Positions 56,151-64,000 of a stretch of DNA of 64,000 nucleotides are shown here, piece after piece (positions within the stretch are counted from its first letter, which is position 1; each line of letters opens with the position of its first letter). Origin of the DNA: Pseudomonas fluorescens (GTDB taxonomy: Bacteria > Pseudomonadota > Gammaproteobacteria > Pseudomonadales > Pseudomonadaceae). The position numbers and the translations under genes are program-made. Location: positions 19,969-83,968 of the forward strand of contig NZ_CABVGX010000027.1 in the NCBI RefSeq assembly GCF_902497625.1. The letters run 5' to 3'. The notes beneath the pieces were generated by a model that was not told the origin of the DNA, made no database searches, and saw only the letters and a program-made list of their open reading frames with translations.

Positions 56151-58487
56151 GTGGTTCAGCACCCAATGGATATCAAGTTCACCAACCGGCTGTCCTATAA
56201 ACAGGCCCGGCTCACTGTGCTGGTCGGCTTCATTCTGGGCACACTGCTCAGCCTGGTGCAAATCGGCATCGATTATGCCAGCGAAGACGCTTCCATCAAC
56301 CGTGAAATCCTGTCTTTGCTGGAAATCAGCCACAACCCCGCCTCGCGCATTGCCTACAATATCGACGCCGAACTCGCCCAGGAGTTGTCATTGGGATTGT
56401 TACGCTCCCCGGCAATCATCGGCGCGCACCTGACCGACAATAACGGCAATGTGCTGGCCAGCGTCAAACGCCCGGGCCTGCAGAGCGGCTATCGGCTGAT
56501 CAGCGACTCGCTGTTCGGCGCCAGCCGCCAGTTCGAAGACCGTTTATACCTCGACCATTTGCCCAATGAATCCCTGGGCACCCTGCGCCTCGACGTCGAC
56601 ACCTACTCCTTCGGCAGCCGTTTCCTGCGTCGTGCTGAAGTAACTCTGCTCAACGGTTTTGCGCGCAGCCTGTTGCTGACCGGCATTCTGCTGGCGTTGT
56701 TTTACGTGATGCTGACCAAACCCTTGGTACGGGTGATCCGCGAACTCAGCAGCCGCGACCCGCGTAGCGCCGAACCGACCCTGCTGGAATACCCGGCCGG
56801 GCACGAAAACGACGAAATCGGTGTGCTGGTCGAAGTGGCGAATCAACAGTTCGAAAACATCGCAACAGAAATCCAGCAACGGCGAAGTGCTGAAAACCGC
56901 CTGACCGATTATCTCGGGCAACTGGAGAATATTGTTTCAGCGCGCACCGCCGAGCTCAAGGCGATCAACGCACGACTCAGCCAATCCAACCAGGAGCTGG
57001 AAATTGCGCGCAGCACGGCGTTGGCCATGGCCGAAGCACGCTCGGCCTTCCTCGCCAACATGAGTCACGAAATCCGTACGCCATTGAACGGCTTGCTGGG
57101 GATGATCGCCCTGTCACTCGACAGTCCGCTCAATGCCGAACAACAGCAACAACTGTCGATCGCGCATGACTCGGGCAAAGTACTGGTTGAATTGCTCAAC
57201 GACATTCTCGATCTGTCGAAATTCGATGCCGGACAGCTAGAGCTCGAGCACATCCCTTTCGACCTTGGCGCGCTGGTCGAGGACACCGCCAACCTGCTTT
57301 CGCAGAATGCCGCGCCCAGCGTCGAACTGACCTGCCTGATCGAACCCGCGTTTCCGGCGCTGGTGCTGGGCGACCCGACACGCGTGCGGCAAATTGTCAG
57401 CAACCTGTTGTCGAATGCGCTGAAATTCACCCGATTCGGACGCGTAGATGTGCGTTTGTCGGCGGTCGAAGGGCGCGTCAGAATTGAGGTGTGCGATACC
57501 GGCATCGGTATTGCGCAGGACGCCCAGGTGAGGATTTTCCGGCCGTTCACCCAGGCGGGCGCGGGCATTACGCGCCAATTTGGCGGTACCGGACTGGGTC
57601 TGGCCTTGACTTACAATCTGTGTGAAGCGATGCGCGGGCGGCTGACCATCAGTTCGGAAGCGGGATTTGGCAGCCAGTTCTGTGCCGACCTGCCGCTGCC
57701 CTGCCATACCCGCGCACTACCGCCGGCGACGTTGCGCGGTAAAGTCGTCGCGATTACCACGGCCAGCAGCGGTCTGGCGGAACTGCTGAATAGTCTGCTG
57801 CCAGGCTGGGGAGTCGATTATGTGCAGCGCACGATCGACGACTCGATGATCGGCCTGAACCCTGACGTGGTCATCACGGACTGTCCCGAATGCCTGTTTG
57901 GCTTGCGCCCGACCTGCAGCGCGCCGATTCTGCTGGTGACCGCTTATGGCAGCTTCCTGCCCAGCGAAGAAGCCAGTGCCTTGGCGCCCTTGCAACAGCA
58001 GGCACGCCCTCTGGCCCGCAACGCACTGTGCCAGACGCTGCGGCGAATCCTGCAACCGGAAACCAACACCCTCAACGATGCCCGGCTGGAGGCCCTGTCG
58101 CCGCAGCGCCGTGGTCGCGTGCTGTTGGTAGAAGACAACCCGGTCAATCAGTTGGTCGCCAAAGGCATGCTGGGAAAACTCGGTTGCGAGGTGATCGTCG
58201 CCGCGCATGGCGGCGAGGCGCTGGATCAGCTTGAAAGCAGTGAGTTTGATCTGGTGCTGATGGATTGCAACATGCCGGTGATGGACGGCTACGAGGCCAG
58301 CCGGCAAATCCGTCGCAGCGGGCGCTGGCCACAATTGCCGATTGTCGCGCTGACGGCCAACGCCATGTCCGAAGAACGCGAACGTTGCCGTGCAGCCGGC
58401 ATGAGCGACTATCTGGCCAAGCCGTTCCGTCGGGAGGAACTGGCCGCCGTCCTGGACCTGTGGATGCCGACTACGACAATGCCCTGA
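56151..58487 (+). CDS. sagS: SagS-like hybrid sensor histidine kinase
   Basis: Membrane kinase of about 778 residues. Two spans (LTVLVGFILGTLLSLVQIG near the N-terminus and SLLLTGILLALFYVML) flank a ~130-residue periplasmic sensor. HAMP-like and coiled segments follow, then HisKA with the His in FLANMSHEIRTPLNGLLGM, HATPase (LSNALKFTRFGR, FGGTGLGLAL), a degenerate middle region, and a C-terminal receiver (VLLVEDNPVNQLV, Asp in LVLMDCNMPVMDGY, Lys in YLAKPFR). Neighbours ospR-gpx-msrB-htpX are the same as for SagS in P. aeruginosa, where it controls the switch to sessile life through HptB and BfiS. Start uncertain: GTG 56151 has AAGGG upstream; ATG 56124 and 56166 are alternatives. Confidence 0.88.
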   Translation: MVQHPMDIKFTNRLSYKQARLTVLVGFILGTLLSLVQIGIDYASEDASINREILSLLEISHNPASRIAYNIDAELAQELSLGLLRSPAIIGAHLTDNNGNVLASVKRPGLQSGYRLISDSLFGASRQFEDRLYLDHLPNESLGTLRLDVDTYSFGSRFLRRAEVTLLNGFARSLLLTGILLALFYVMLTKPLVRVIRELSSRDPRSAEPTLLEYPAGHENDEIGVLVEVANQQFENIATEIQQRRSAENRLTDYLGQLENIVSARTAELKAINARLSQSNQELEIARSTALAMAEARSAFLANMSHEIRTPLNGLLGMIALSLDSPLNAEQQQQLSIAHDSGKVLVELLNDILDLSKFDAGQLELEHIPFDLGALVEDTANLLSQNAAPSVELTCLIEPAFPALVLGDPTRVRQIVSNLLSNALKFTRFGRVDVRLSAVEGRVRIEVCDTGIGIAQDAQVRIFRPFTQAGAGITRQFGGTGLGLALTYNLCEAMRGRLTISSEAGFGSQFCADLPLPCHTRALPPATLRGKVVAITTASSGLAELLNSLLPGWGVDYVQRTIDDSMIGLNPDVVITDCPECLFGLRPTCSAPILLVTAYGSFLPSEEASALAPLQQQARPLARNALCQTLRRILQPETNTLNDARLEALSPQRRGRVLLVEDNPVNQLVAKGMLGKLGCEVIVAAHGGEALDQLESSEFDLVLMDCNMPVMDGYEASRQIRRSGRWPQLPIVALTANAMSEERERCRAAGMSDYLAKPFRREELAAVLDLWMPTTTMP

Positions 58488-58928
58488 TCTGCCCCAAGAG
58501 GTGATCAAGTCCGCCACGCAACTCGTTCAGCCGATCCAGATCCACCCCGCTGTCGCACAACAGACGCGACTTGAGCGGTGCAACCTGTTTACGCAACGCC
58601 TTGCCGGCCGGAGTCAGGCTCAGGTGCATCTCGCGCTCATCCAGTGTTGAACGCTGACGGTGCACCAGTTGCAGCTGCTCGAGGCGTTTGAGCAGCGGCG
58701 TCAACGTTCCGGAGTCCAGCGCCAGACGCTCGCCCAAGGCCTTCACCGTCGGCTGCCCCGGCGCCGCTTCCTGCCATTCCCACAACACCAGCATCACCAG
58801 GTACTGCGGATAGGTCAGGCCGAGTTGATCGAGCATCGGCTTATAGGCGCGAATCACCGCTCGCGACGCCGCGTACAGCTTGAAACACAGTTGACTGTCG
58901 AGCTTGAGGGAATCGGGAGGCAAGCTGT

Positions 58929-58932
<4 letters not shown>
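58471..58932 (-). CDS. ospR: MarR/OhrR-type redox regulator OspR
   Basis: A 153-residue MarR-family regulator of the thiol-sensing OhrR branch. LDSQLCFKLYAASRAVIRAY near the N-terminus carries the peroxidatic Cys (residue 16), and LTYPQYLVMLVLWEW, LALDSGTLTPLLKRLE and STLDEREMHLSLT form the winged helix. A second Cys (LLCDSGVDLD) near the C-terminus allows a disulfide. In P. aeruginosa OspR represses the adjacent glutathione peroxidase gene until oxidised. It overlaps gpx by 4 bases, so both lie in one operon under the operator described at 59447-59475, implying autoregulation. Confidence 0.92.
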
Positions 58933-59414
<482 letters not shown>

Positions 59415-59446
59415 GGCTTTGGCCTGGGAGGAAGGAGGAGAGGACA

Positions 59447-59475
59447 AACATAGCGAGCAATTGAATTGTGTGCAA
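59447..59475 (-). promoter_or_regulatory. gpx-ospR promoter with OspR/OhrR-type operator in the spacer
   Basis: On the minus strand TTGCAC (59475-59470), 17 bases, TATGTT (59452-59447) make a sigma-70 promoter. The spacer contains CAATTCAATTG (59468-59458), matching the OhrR-family operator core CAATT-N-AATTG. A bound regulator would block RNA polymerase. It points to the gpx ATG about 30-35 bases downstream. Confidence 0.7.
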
Positions 59476-59515
59476 TTTAATATTCCGAGGCAACACACGC
59501 TATTCATCGTCGGCT

Positions 59516-59590
59516 TGCTGGCGATAGCGCCGTGTCAGTCAATAGCCTATGACTGTTCCACCGCTATCGCCAGCCAGCCGGCTTCTACAG
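59516..59590. repeat. REP-like inverted pair between gpx promoter and msrB
   Basis: GCTGGCGATAGCG near 59518 and CGCTATCGCCAGC near 59568 are exact reverse complements separated by about 40 bases. This is the same general REP design as elsewhere in the window. It lies just downstream of msrB (minus strand) and may mark its transcript end. Confidence 0.7.
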
Positions 59591-59600
59591 GTCCAGCCGA

Positions 59601-59996
59601 TCAGTCGCGCGGCACCAGGTCCAGGCACACCGAGTTGATGCAGTAACGCAGCCCCGTCGGTGGCGGACCGTCCGGGAAGACGTGGCCCAAGTGCGCGTCA
59701 CACTTGGCGCAGACCACTTCGGTACGGATCATGCCGTGACTGACATCGCGAATCTCGGTCATGGCACTCTCGCCAATTGGCGCGTAAAAGCTTGGCCAGC
59801 CGCAGCCGGAATCAAATTTGGTCTTCGAATCGAACAAGGGCTCATTGCAGCAGATGCAGTGATATACGCCTTCGGTCCTGGTGTCGTTGTATTTACCGGA
59901 AAAAGGCCGCTCGGTGCCTTTCAGGCGGCAAACGTTGTATTGCTCCGGATCGAGCATGGCGCGCCATTCGTCCAGGGTTTTTTCCAACTTTTCCAT
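59601..59996 (-). CDS. msrB: Peptide methionine (R)-S-oxide reductase MsrB
   Basis: A 131-residue MsrB repairing Met-R-sulfoxide in proteins. The zinc Cys pairs are in YHCICCNEP and VCAKCDAHLGHVF, the catalytic Cys in RYCINSVCLDL, and the signature FDSGCGWPSFY is present. ATG 59996 has GAGGTG upstream; GTG 60002 is rejected. It lies between gpx-ospR and the divergent alaA-like gene. Confidence 0.95.
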   Translation of the reverse strand: MEKLEKTLDEWRAMLDPEQYNVCRLKGTERPFSGKYNDTRTEGVYHCICCNEPLFDSKTKFDSGCGWPSFYAPIGESAMTEIRDVSHGMIRTEVVCAKCDAHLGHVFPDGPPPTGLRYCINSVCLDLVPRD

Positions 59997-60222
59997 CGTC
60001 ACACCTCAGCAGCTGAAAAAGCCCGATCTGTACCTTTTCCACGGATCGGTCGGCACGTATGATTGCGCCTCGTCAAACGCCAGTCTGGCAGCCAGACCAC
60101 GCGCATTCAAACGGAATTATGGTGCTGCACGCTCAAGGCGTCAGGCCTGTGCGAATACGCAGGATTCCCAGTACGGTAGTTCATACGCCGCCTGGATCGT
60201 TCATTTTCAGGAACACATCGCC

Positions 60223-61434
60223 ATGCAGGTCAGCAAATCGAACAAGCTCGCCAACGTCTGCTACGACATTCGCGGCCCAGTGCTCAAGCACGCCAAACGC
60301 CTGGAAGAGGAAGGTCATCGCATCCTCAAGCTGAACATCGGCAATCCGGCGCCCTTTGGTTTCGAAGCGCCGGATGAAATCCTTCAGGACGTGATCCGCA
60401 ACCTGCCGACTGCCCAAGGTTACAGCGACTCCAAAGGCCTCTTCAGCGCGCGCAAAGCGGTCATGCAGTATTACCAGCAAAAGCAGGTGGAAGGCGTCGG
60501 GATCGAAGACATCTATCTGGGCAACGGCGTTTCCGAGCTGATCGTGATGTCGATGCAGGCGCTGCTCAACAACGGCGACGAAGTGCTGGTACCCGCCCCT
60601 GACTATCCGCTGTGGACCGCTGCAGTCAGCCTGTCCGGCGGTAACCCGGTGCACTATCTGTGCGACGAGCAGGCCAACTGGTGGCCGGACCTGGCCGATA
60701 TCAAGGCCAAAATCACGCCTAACACCAAGGCGCTGGTGATCATCAACCCGAACAACCCGACCGGCGCGGTGTACTCCAGAGAAGTGCTGCTGGGCATGCT
60801 CGAACTGGCCCGCCAGCGTAACCTGGTAGTCTTTTCCGACGAGATCTACGACAAGATTCTCTACGACGACGCCGTGCACATCTGCACCGCTTCGCTGGCG
60901 CCGGACCTGCTGTGCCTGACATTCAACGGCCTGTCCAAATCCTATCGTGTCGCCGGTTTCCGTTCCGGCTGGATCGCCATCTCCGGTCCCAAGCACCACG
61001 CGCACAGTTACATCGAAGGCATCGACATGCTGGCCAACATGCGTTTGTGCGCGAACGTGCCGAGCCAACATGCCATCCAGACCGCACTCGGCGGTTATCA
61101 GAGCATCAATGATCTGGTGCTGCCGCAAGGTCGACTTCTGGAACAACGCAATCGGACCTGGGAGCTGCTCAACGATATTCCAGGCGTCAGCTGCGTCAAG
61201 CCAATGGGCGCGCTGTACGCGTTCCCGCGGATCGATCCGAAAGTCTGTCCGATCCACAACGACGAAAAGTTTGTGCTCGACCTGCTATTGTCCGAAAAGC
61301 TGCTCGTCGTGCAGGGCACCGCCTTCAACTGGCCGTGGCCGGACCACTTTCGCGTAGTGACGCTGCCGCGTGTCGACGATCTGGACATGGCCATCGGCCG
61401 CATCGGCAACTTTCTCAAGTCATATCGCCAGTAA
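60223..61434 (+). CDS. alaA: Alanine-type PLP aminotransferase (AlaA-like)
   Basis: A 403-residue class I aminotransferase. The PLP Lys is in FNGLSKSYRVAGFRSGW. Other family parts are ILKLNIGNPAPFGFEAPDE, YSDSKGLFSARKAVMQYY, IINPNNPTGAVYSRE and the substrate Arg in DHFRVVTLPRV. The N-terminus MQVSKSNKLANVCYDIRGP matches AlaA (glutamate-pyruvate aminotransferase). The start at 60223 has AGGAA upstream; the frame is open further left, overlapping msrB on the other strand, and is not used. Single gene. Confidence 0.93.
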   Translation: MQVSKSNKLANVCYDIRGPVLKHAKRLEEEGHRILKLNIGNPAPFGFEAPDEILQDVIRNLPTAQGYSDSKGLFSARKAVMQYYQQKQVEGVGIEDIYLGNGVSELIVMSMQALLNNGDEVLVPAPDYPLWTAAVSLSGGNPVHYLCDEQANWWPDLADIKAKITPNTKALVIINPNNPTGAVYSREVLLGMLELARQRNLVVFSDEIYDKILYDDAVHICTASLAPDLLCLTFNGLSKSYRVAGFRSGWIAISGPKHHAHSYIEGIDMLANMRLCANVPSQHAIQTALGGYQSINDLVLPQGRLLEQRNRTWELLNDIPGVSCVKPMGALYAFPRIDPKVCPIHNDEKFVLDLLLSEKLLVVQGTAFNWPWPDHFRVVTLPRVDDLDMAIGRIGNFLKSYRQ

Positions 61435-61750
61435 GCCGCTCGATCCTGATGCGACTCATCAAATGTCGCATCAGGATTGATTCAGCAACATATCTTTGCA
61501 CCCTCTGCGATTTGGTGACTACGGCAAAATTTCAATGGCCAGCTTTGCGCTTGCGCGCAACAGCGACGGGGGCTGCATGGAAAATCAGCAGACGAACACA
61601 GTACTCACAACTGTCGGAAATACCCTTCAAGGATCGGTAAGTCGGCTGTAGGACACAGTTTGAAATAGTCACCCGGTTGAATAGCCCGGTGCAGCACCTT
61701 ATATACCCCGCAGTACGCTACATATTTAGCATGAGGAGATTTCTACAACC
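61435..61750. other. Intergenic region upstream of htpX with weak sigma-32-like site
   Basis: About 315 bases. GTTGAA at 61676-61681 and CACCTTAT at 61695-61702 are separated by 13 bases and resemble the heat-shock promoter CTTGAA-N13-CCCCATNT with three mismatches. htpX is heat-induced in other bacteria, but the match is weak. Nothing else recognised. Confidence 0.3.
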
Positions 61751-62638
61751 ATGATGCGCATCCTGCTGTTTTTGGCCACTAACCTGGCGGTCGTGCTGAT
61801 TGCCAGCATCACCCTGAGCCTTTTCGGCTTCAACGGGTTCATGGCGGCCAACGGGGTTGATCTCAACCTCAATCAGCTGCTGATTTTCTGTGCGGTCTTT
61901 GGTTTCGCCGGTTCGCTGTTTTCGCTGTTCATCTCCAAATGGATGGCGAAGATGAGCACCAGCACGCAGATCATTACCCAGCCGCGCACACGTCATGAGC
62001 AATGGCTGCTGCAGACGGTCGAGCAATTGTCTCGTGAAGCCGGGATCAAGATGCCGGAAGTCGGGATTTTCCCGGCCTACGAGGCTAACGCCTTTGCCAC
62101 CGGCTGGAACAAGAACGACGCACTGGTCGCGGTTAGCCAAGGGCTGCTCGAACGCTTCTCGCCGGATGAAGTGAAAGCTGTCCTGGCCCACGAAATCGGC
62201 CACGTGGCGAATGGTGACATGGTCACGCTGGCGTTGATCCAGGGCGTGGTGAACACCTTTGTGATGTTCTTCGCGCGAATCATCGGCAACTTTGTCGACA
62301 AGGTGATTTTCAAGAACGAAGGCGGCCAAGGCATCGCTTACTACGTGGCGACCATCTTCGCCGAACTGGTGCTGGGCATTCTGGCCAGCTCCATCGTCAT
62401 GTGGTTCTCGCGTAAACGTGAGTTCCGCGCCGACGAAGCCGGTGCACGCCTGGCCGGCACCAGCGCGATGATTGGCGCACTGCAACGCCTGCGCGCCGAA
62501 CAGGGCTTGCCGGTGCACATGCCTGACACCTTGAACGCTTTCGGCATCAACGGTGGCATCAAACAGGGCTTCGCGCGCATGTTCATGAGCCACCCACCGC
62601 TGGAAGAACGCATCGACGCACTGCGTCGTCGCGGCTGA
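61751..62638 (+). CDS. htpX: Membrane zinc metalloprotease HtpX
   Basis: Inner-membrane M48 protease of 295 residues that degrades damaged membrane proteins with FtsH. Two N-terminal spans (LLFLATNLAVVLIASITL and LLIFCAVFGFAGSLFSLF), the zinc site VLAHEIGHVANGD, a further hydrophobic hairpin, and the third ligand region REFRADEAGARLA. Length and order are normal. GAGGAG lies 12 bases before the ATG; a second ATG follows directly. Followed by a strong terminator and then the insertion sequence. Confidence 0.96.
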   Translation: MMRILLFLATNLAVVLIASITLSLFGFNGFMAANGVDLNLNQLLIFCAVFGFAGSLFSLFISKWMAKMSTSTQIITQPRTRHEQWLLQTVEQLSREAGIKMPEVGIFPAYEANAFATGWNKNDALVAVSQGLLERFSPDEVKAVLAHEIGHVANGDMVTLALIQGVVNTFVMFFARIIGNFVDKVIFKNEGGQGIAYYVATIFAELVLGILASSIVMWFSRKREFRADEAGARLAGTSAMIGALQRLRAEQGLPVHMPDTLNAFGINGGIKQGFARMFMSHPPLEERIDALRRRG

Positions 62639-62655
62639 CAGGTTCGGCAATAACG

Positions 62656-62686
62656 AAAAAGGCCCGCAGCGATGCGGGCCTTTTTT
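62656..62686 (+). terminator. Intrinsic terminator of htpX
   Basis: Stem AAGGCCCGCA / TGCGGGCCTT with loop GCGA (GGCCCGCA at 62661-62668, TGCGGGCC at 62673-62680), followed by TTTTTT. The insertion sequence begins eight bases later, so htpX and its terminator are intact. Confidence 0.94.
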
Positions 62687-62693
62687 AGTTTAG

Positions 62694-62722
62694 TGTCTCG
62701 TCCTGAATAAGGTTTACACCTT
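62694..62722 (+). repeat. IS left terminal inverted repeat
   Basis: 29 bases starting TGTCTCGTCCTGAA and ending TTTACACCTT. They match the right end with four mismatches (positions 6, 15, 16 and 29). Confidence 0.88.
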
Positions 62723-62746
62723 CTGGCTTCTTATCAGGAAGGTGCA

Positions 62747-63142
62747 ATGGACACGGGCGCAAAACGTAGTCAGCGTGATTACACGCTGACTTTTAAATTG
62801 TCGGTCGTCGATCAGGTCGAAAAAGGCGAGTTGAGTTATAAAGAGGCTCAACGGCGTTATGGGATTCAGGGCCGGTCGACGGTGTTGGTTTGGTTACGCA
62901 AGCATGGTCGACAGGACTGGAGCCAAGGCGCTTCCATTCGCTCCCAGAGGATCCGACCGATGGACGAGCCCATCTTGCCGCTGACGCCCGAGCAACGAAT
63001 CAAAGAGCTTGAGGAGCAGTTGGCGCTGGCGAATCAGAAAGCCAAATTCTTCGAGGACGTGGTCGATGTGCTGAAAAACGACTACGGCGTATCCATTCTA
63101 AAAAAGCGGCCCGGCAAGTCGTTGCGCAAACCCAAACCCTGA
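62747..63142 (+). CDS. IS3-family OrfA (DNA-binding part of transposase)
   Basis: A 131-residue protein with a helix-turn-helix (YTLTFKLSVVDQVEKGELSY, AQRRYGIQGRSTVLVWLRKHG) and a leucine-zipper-like helix (PEQRIKELEEQLALANQKA), which are the DNA-binding and dimerisation parts of IS3 OrfA. AGGAAGG precedes the ATG. Its frame contains the slippery site at 63100-63106, from which OrfAB transposase would be made. Confidence 0.93.
   Translation: MDTGAKRSQRDYTLTFKLSVVDQVEKGELSYKEAQRRYGIQGRSTVLVWLRKHGRQDWSQGASIRSQRIRPMDEPILPLTPEQRIKELEEQLALANQKAKFFEDVVDVLKNDYGVSILKKRPGKSLRKPKP
63100..63106 (+). promoter_or_regulatory. Programmed -1 frameshift site of the IS
   Basis: A-AAA-AAG in the orfA frame (codons CTA AAA AAG) is the canonical IS3 slippery heptamer. 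A -1 shift continues into the orfB frame, which is open from here through 63969, giving a fused OrfAB transposase of about 407 residues. Confidence 0.85.
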
Positions 63143-63165
63143 GTGTCAGCAGGGCTTGCCAGTTT

Positions 63166-63969
63166 ATGGGGATCAGTCGCCAAGCTTATTACAAGCGTGA
63201 TCGGGTCTACCGGGCCCGGCTCGAGCAAGACCAAAAGCTCATCAATTTCGTGCGCGAGATTCGCGTTCGACAGCCCTGCATCGGTGCCCGCAAGCTGCAC
63301 TCCCTGATGCATGCCAAGCTTGATAGGCAAGATTTGCATGTTGGCAGAGATCGCCTGTTTGAAGTCTTGCGTGATCACCGCCAACTGGTTCGTAGAAAAC
63401 GGGCCTATCACAAGACGACCGATAGCCATCATCGCTTCCGCTGCCATCCCAACCTTCTGAAGCCCGGTCCACGGCAAGTCGTTGCGACTGGGCCGGAGCA
63501 GGTCTGGGTCGCGGATATCACCTACCTCCCTACGCAAGAAGGCTCCGCCTATCTGAGCCTGGTGACGGATGCCTACTCCAGAAAGATCGTTGGCTACCAC
63601 GTACATGAAAGTCTTCATGCGAAATCTGTGGCTCAAGCCTTACGCATGGCCTTAAAGACGCGTCGAACCAGCCAGAAACTGGTTCATCACTCCGATCGGG
63701 GCTCGCAGTACTGCTCCGATCTGTATCAAAAGCTGCATACCCAGCACGAGATTAGCTGCTCAATGACTGATGGCTACGACTGCTACCAAAACGCCATGGC
63801 AGAGCGGGTCAATGGCATATTGAAAACTGAACTGCTGATCTACCGGCCCACAGGTCTGGCACAGGCTGAGCAGATGGTGCGAGAGGCAATTACGATCTAT
63901 AACCAGGAACGTCCGCACCTGTCTCTGAAATACAAAACGCCCGATGCGGTGCATCGGGCGTTGTGGTGA
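63166..63969 (+). CDS. IS3-family OrfB (DDE transposase catalytic part)
   Basis: The integrase-core domain: N-terminal MGISRQAYYKRDR and RVRQPCIGARKLHSLM, then the DDE triad in VWVADITYLPTQEGSAYL (Asp), LVHHSDRGSQYCSDLY (Asp) and NAMAERVNGILKTEL (Glu), with NQERPHLSLKYKTPDAVH at the end. The frame is open upstream to the frameshift site, so the working product is the OrfAB fusion; ATG 63166 marks only the separate ORF. All catalytic residues are present and the element may be active. Confidence 0.93.
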   Translation: MGISRQAYYKRDRVYRARLEQDQKLINFVREIRVRQPCIGARKLHSLMHAKLDRQDLHVGRDRLFEVLRDHRQLVRRKRAYHKTTDSHHRFRCHPNLLKPGPRQVVATGPEQVWVADITYLPTQEGSAYLSLVTDAYSRKIVGYHVHESLHAKSVAQALRMALKTRRTSQKLVHHSDRGSQYCSDLYQKLHTQHEISCSMTDGYDCYQNAMAERVNGILKTELLIYRPTGLAQAEQMVREAITIYNQERPHLSLKYKTPDAVHRALW

Positions 63970-63971
63970 AA

Positions 63972-64000
63972 CAGGTGTAAACCTATTTCAGGACTAGACA
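63972..64000 (-). repeat. IS right terminal inverted repeat
   Basis: 29 bases ending ...CAGGACTAGACA at the last base of the window; inverse of the left end with four mismatches. Confidence 0.88.

Larger units (their letters stand above)
62694..64000 (+). mobile_element. Complete IS3-family insertion sequence
   Basis: The left end TGTCTCGTCCTGAATAAGG (from 62694) and the right end, read inwards as TGTCTAGTCCTGAAATAGG, agree at 25 of 29 bases; both are of the TG...CA type. The right inverted repeat ends exactly at base 64000, giving 1307 bases. Between them lie orfA and orfB in the -1 relation typical of IS3. Target-site duplication cannot be checked because the right flank is outside the window; the left flank ends ...GTTTAG. 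Confidence 0.92.

Overview
The window reads as chromosome of a fluorescent Pseudomonas (P. fluorescens group). The evidence is GC-rich coding sequence, REP elements of the type common in that group, a pyoverdine chromophore NRPS (PvdL) next to an almost unmistakable PvdS sigma factor, and gene neighbourhoods that parallel P. aeruginosa blocks known to me (dsbG/dsbD2 with a two-component regulator; moeA2-moaB2-mobA; yqjD-like/dgt/rocA2-rocS2; sagS-ospR-gpx-msrB-aminotransferase-htpX). Comparisons to PAO1 are from memory, not from a search.

Layout. 1-5.3 kb: a left-truncated OmpR-type response regulator, divergent from a cytosolic-looking four-bladed hemopexin-like protein and a DsbD / LGT-TlpA fusion / DsbG periplasmic thiol-redox operon, then a REP cluster. 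5.3-6.1 kb: an alpha/beta hydrolase. 6.6-22 kb: the pyoverdine block, with the 4327-residue PvdL on the minus strand, pvdS on the plus strand behind a Fur box, and a GNAT acyltransferase (PvdY-like) that carries a perfect PvdS-type promoter. 22-32.2 kb: a periplasmic binding protein, then the acyclic terpene utilisation cluster atuR-atuABCDEF, with a symmetric double operator between atuR and atuA. atuG and atuH are not in the window.

32.2-43.9 kb: housekeeping and signalling genes. These are an exonuclease, PpnP, a MOSC protein, CheV with a sigma-28 (FliA) promoter, a degenerate HPt-like protein, a NarL-type two-component pair, a YegS-type lipid kinase, molybdenum cofactor genes moeA/moaB/mobA, a YgdI/R lipoprotein, an RluA-type pseudouridine synthase, a small LexA-controlled protein and a glutaredoxin-like protein. 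44-54.5 kb: a KefB/C-type antiporter, a YqjD/YqjE/YqjK-like membrane operon, an EAL phosphodiesterase, dgt, and a RocA2/RocS2-like two-component pair without a RocR partner.

54.6-64 kb: free-methionine-sulfoxide reductase and a P-loop ATPase, SagS-type hybrid kinase, OspR-type redox regulator plus glutathione peroxidase (with a candidate operator inside its promoter), msrB, alaA-like aminotransferase and htpX. Right after the htpX terminator lies a complete IS3-family insertion sequence whose right end coincides with the end of the window. Recurrent themes are thiol/methionine redox repair (dsb genes, gpx, msrB, msrC, OspR), iron acquisition, and phosphorelay/c-di-GMP signalling. No CRISPR array, rRNA or tRNA was seen. 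I did not find a clearly undescribed multi-gene system. The least explained items are the hemopexin-fold protein, the SOS-controlled small protein, the phospho-site-less HPt protein and the long MITE-like hairpin behind pvdS.
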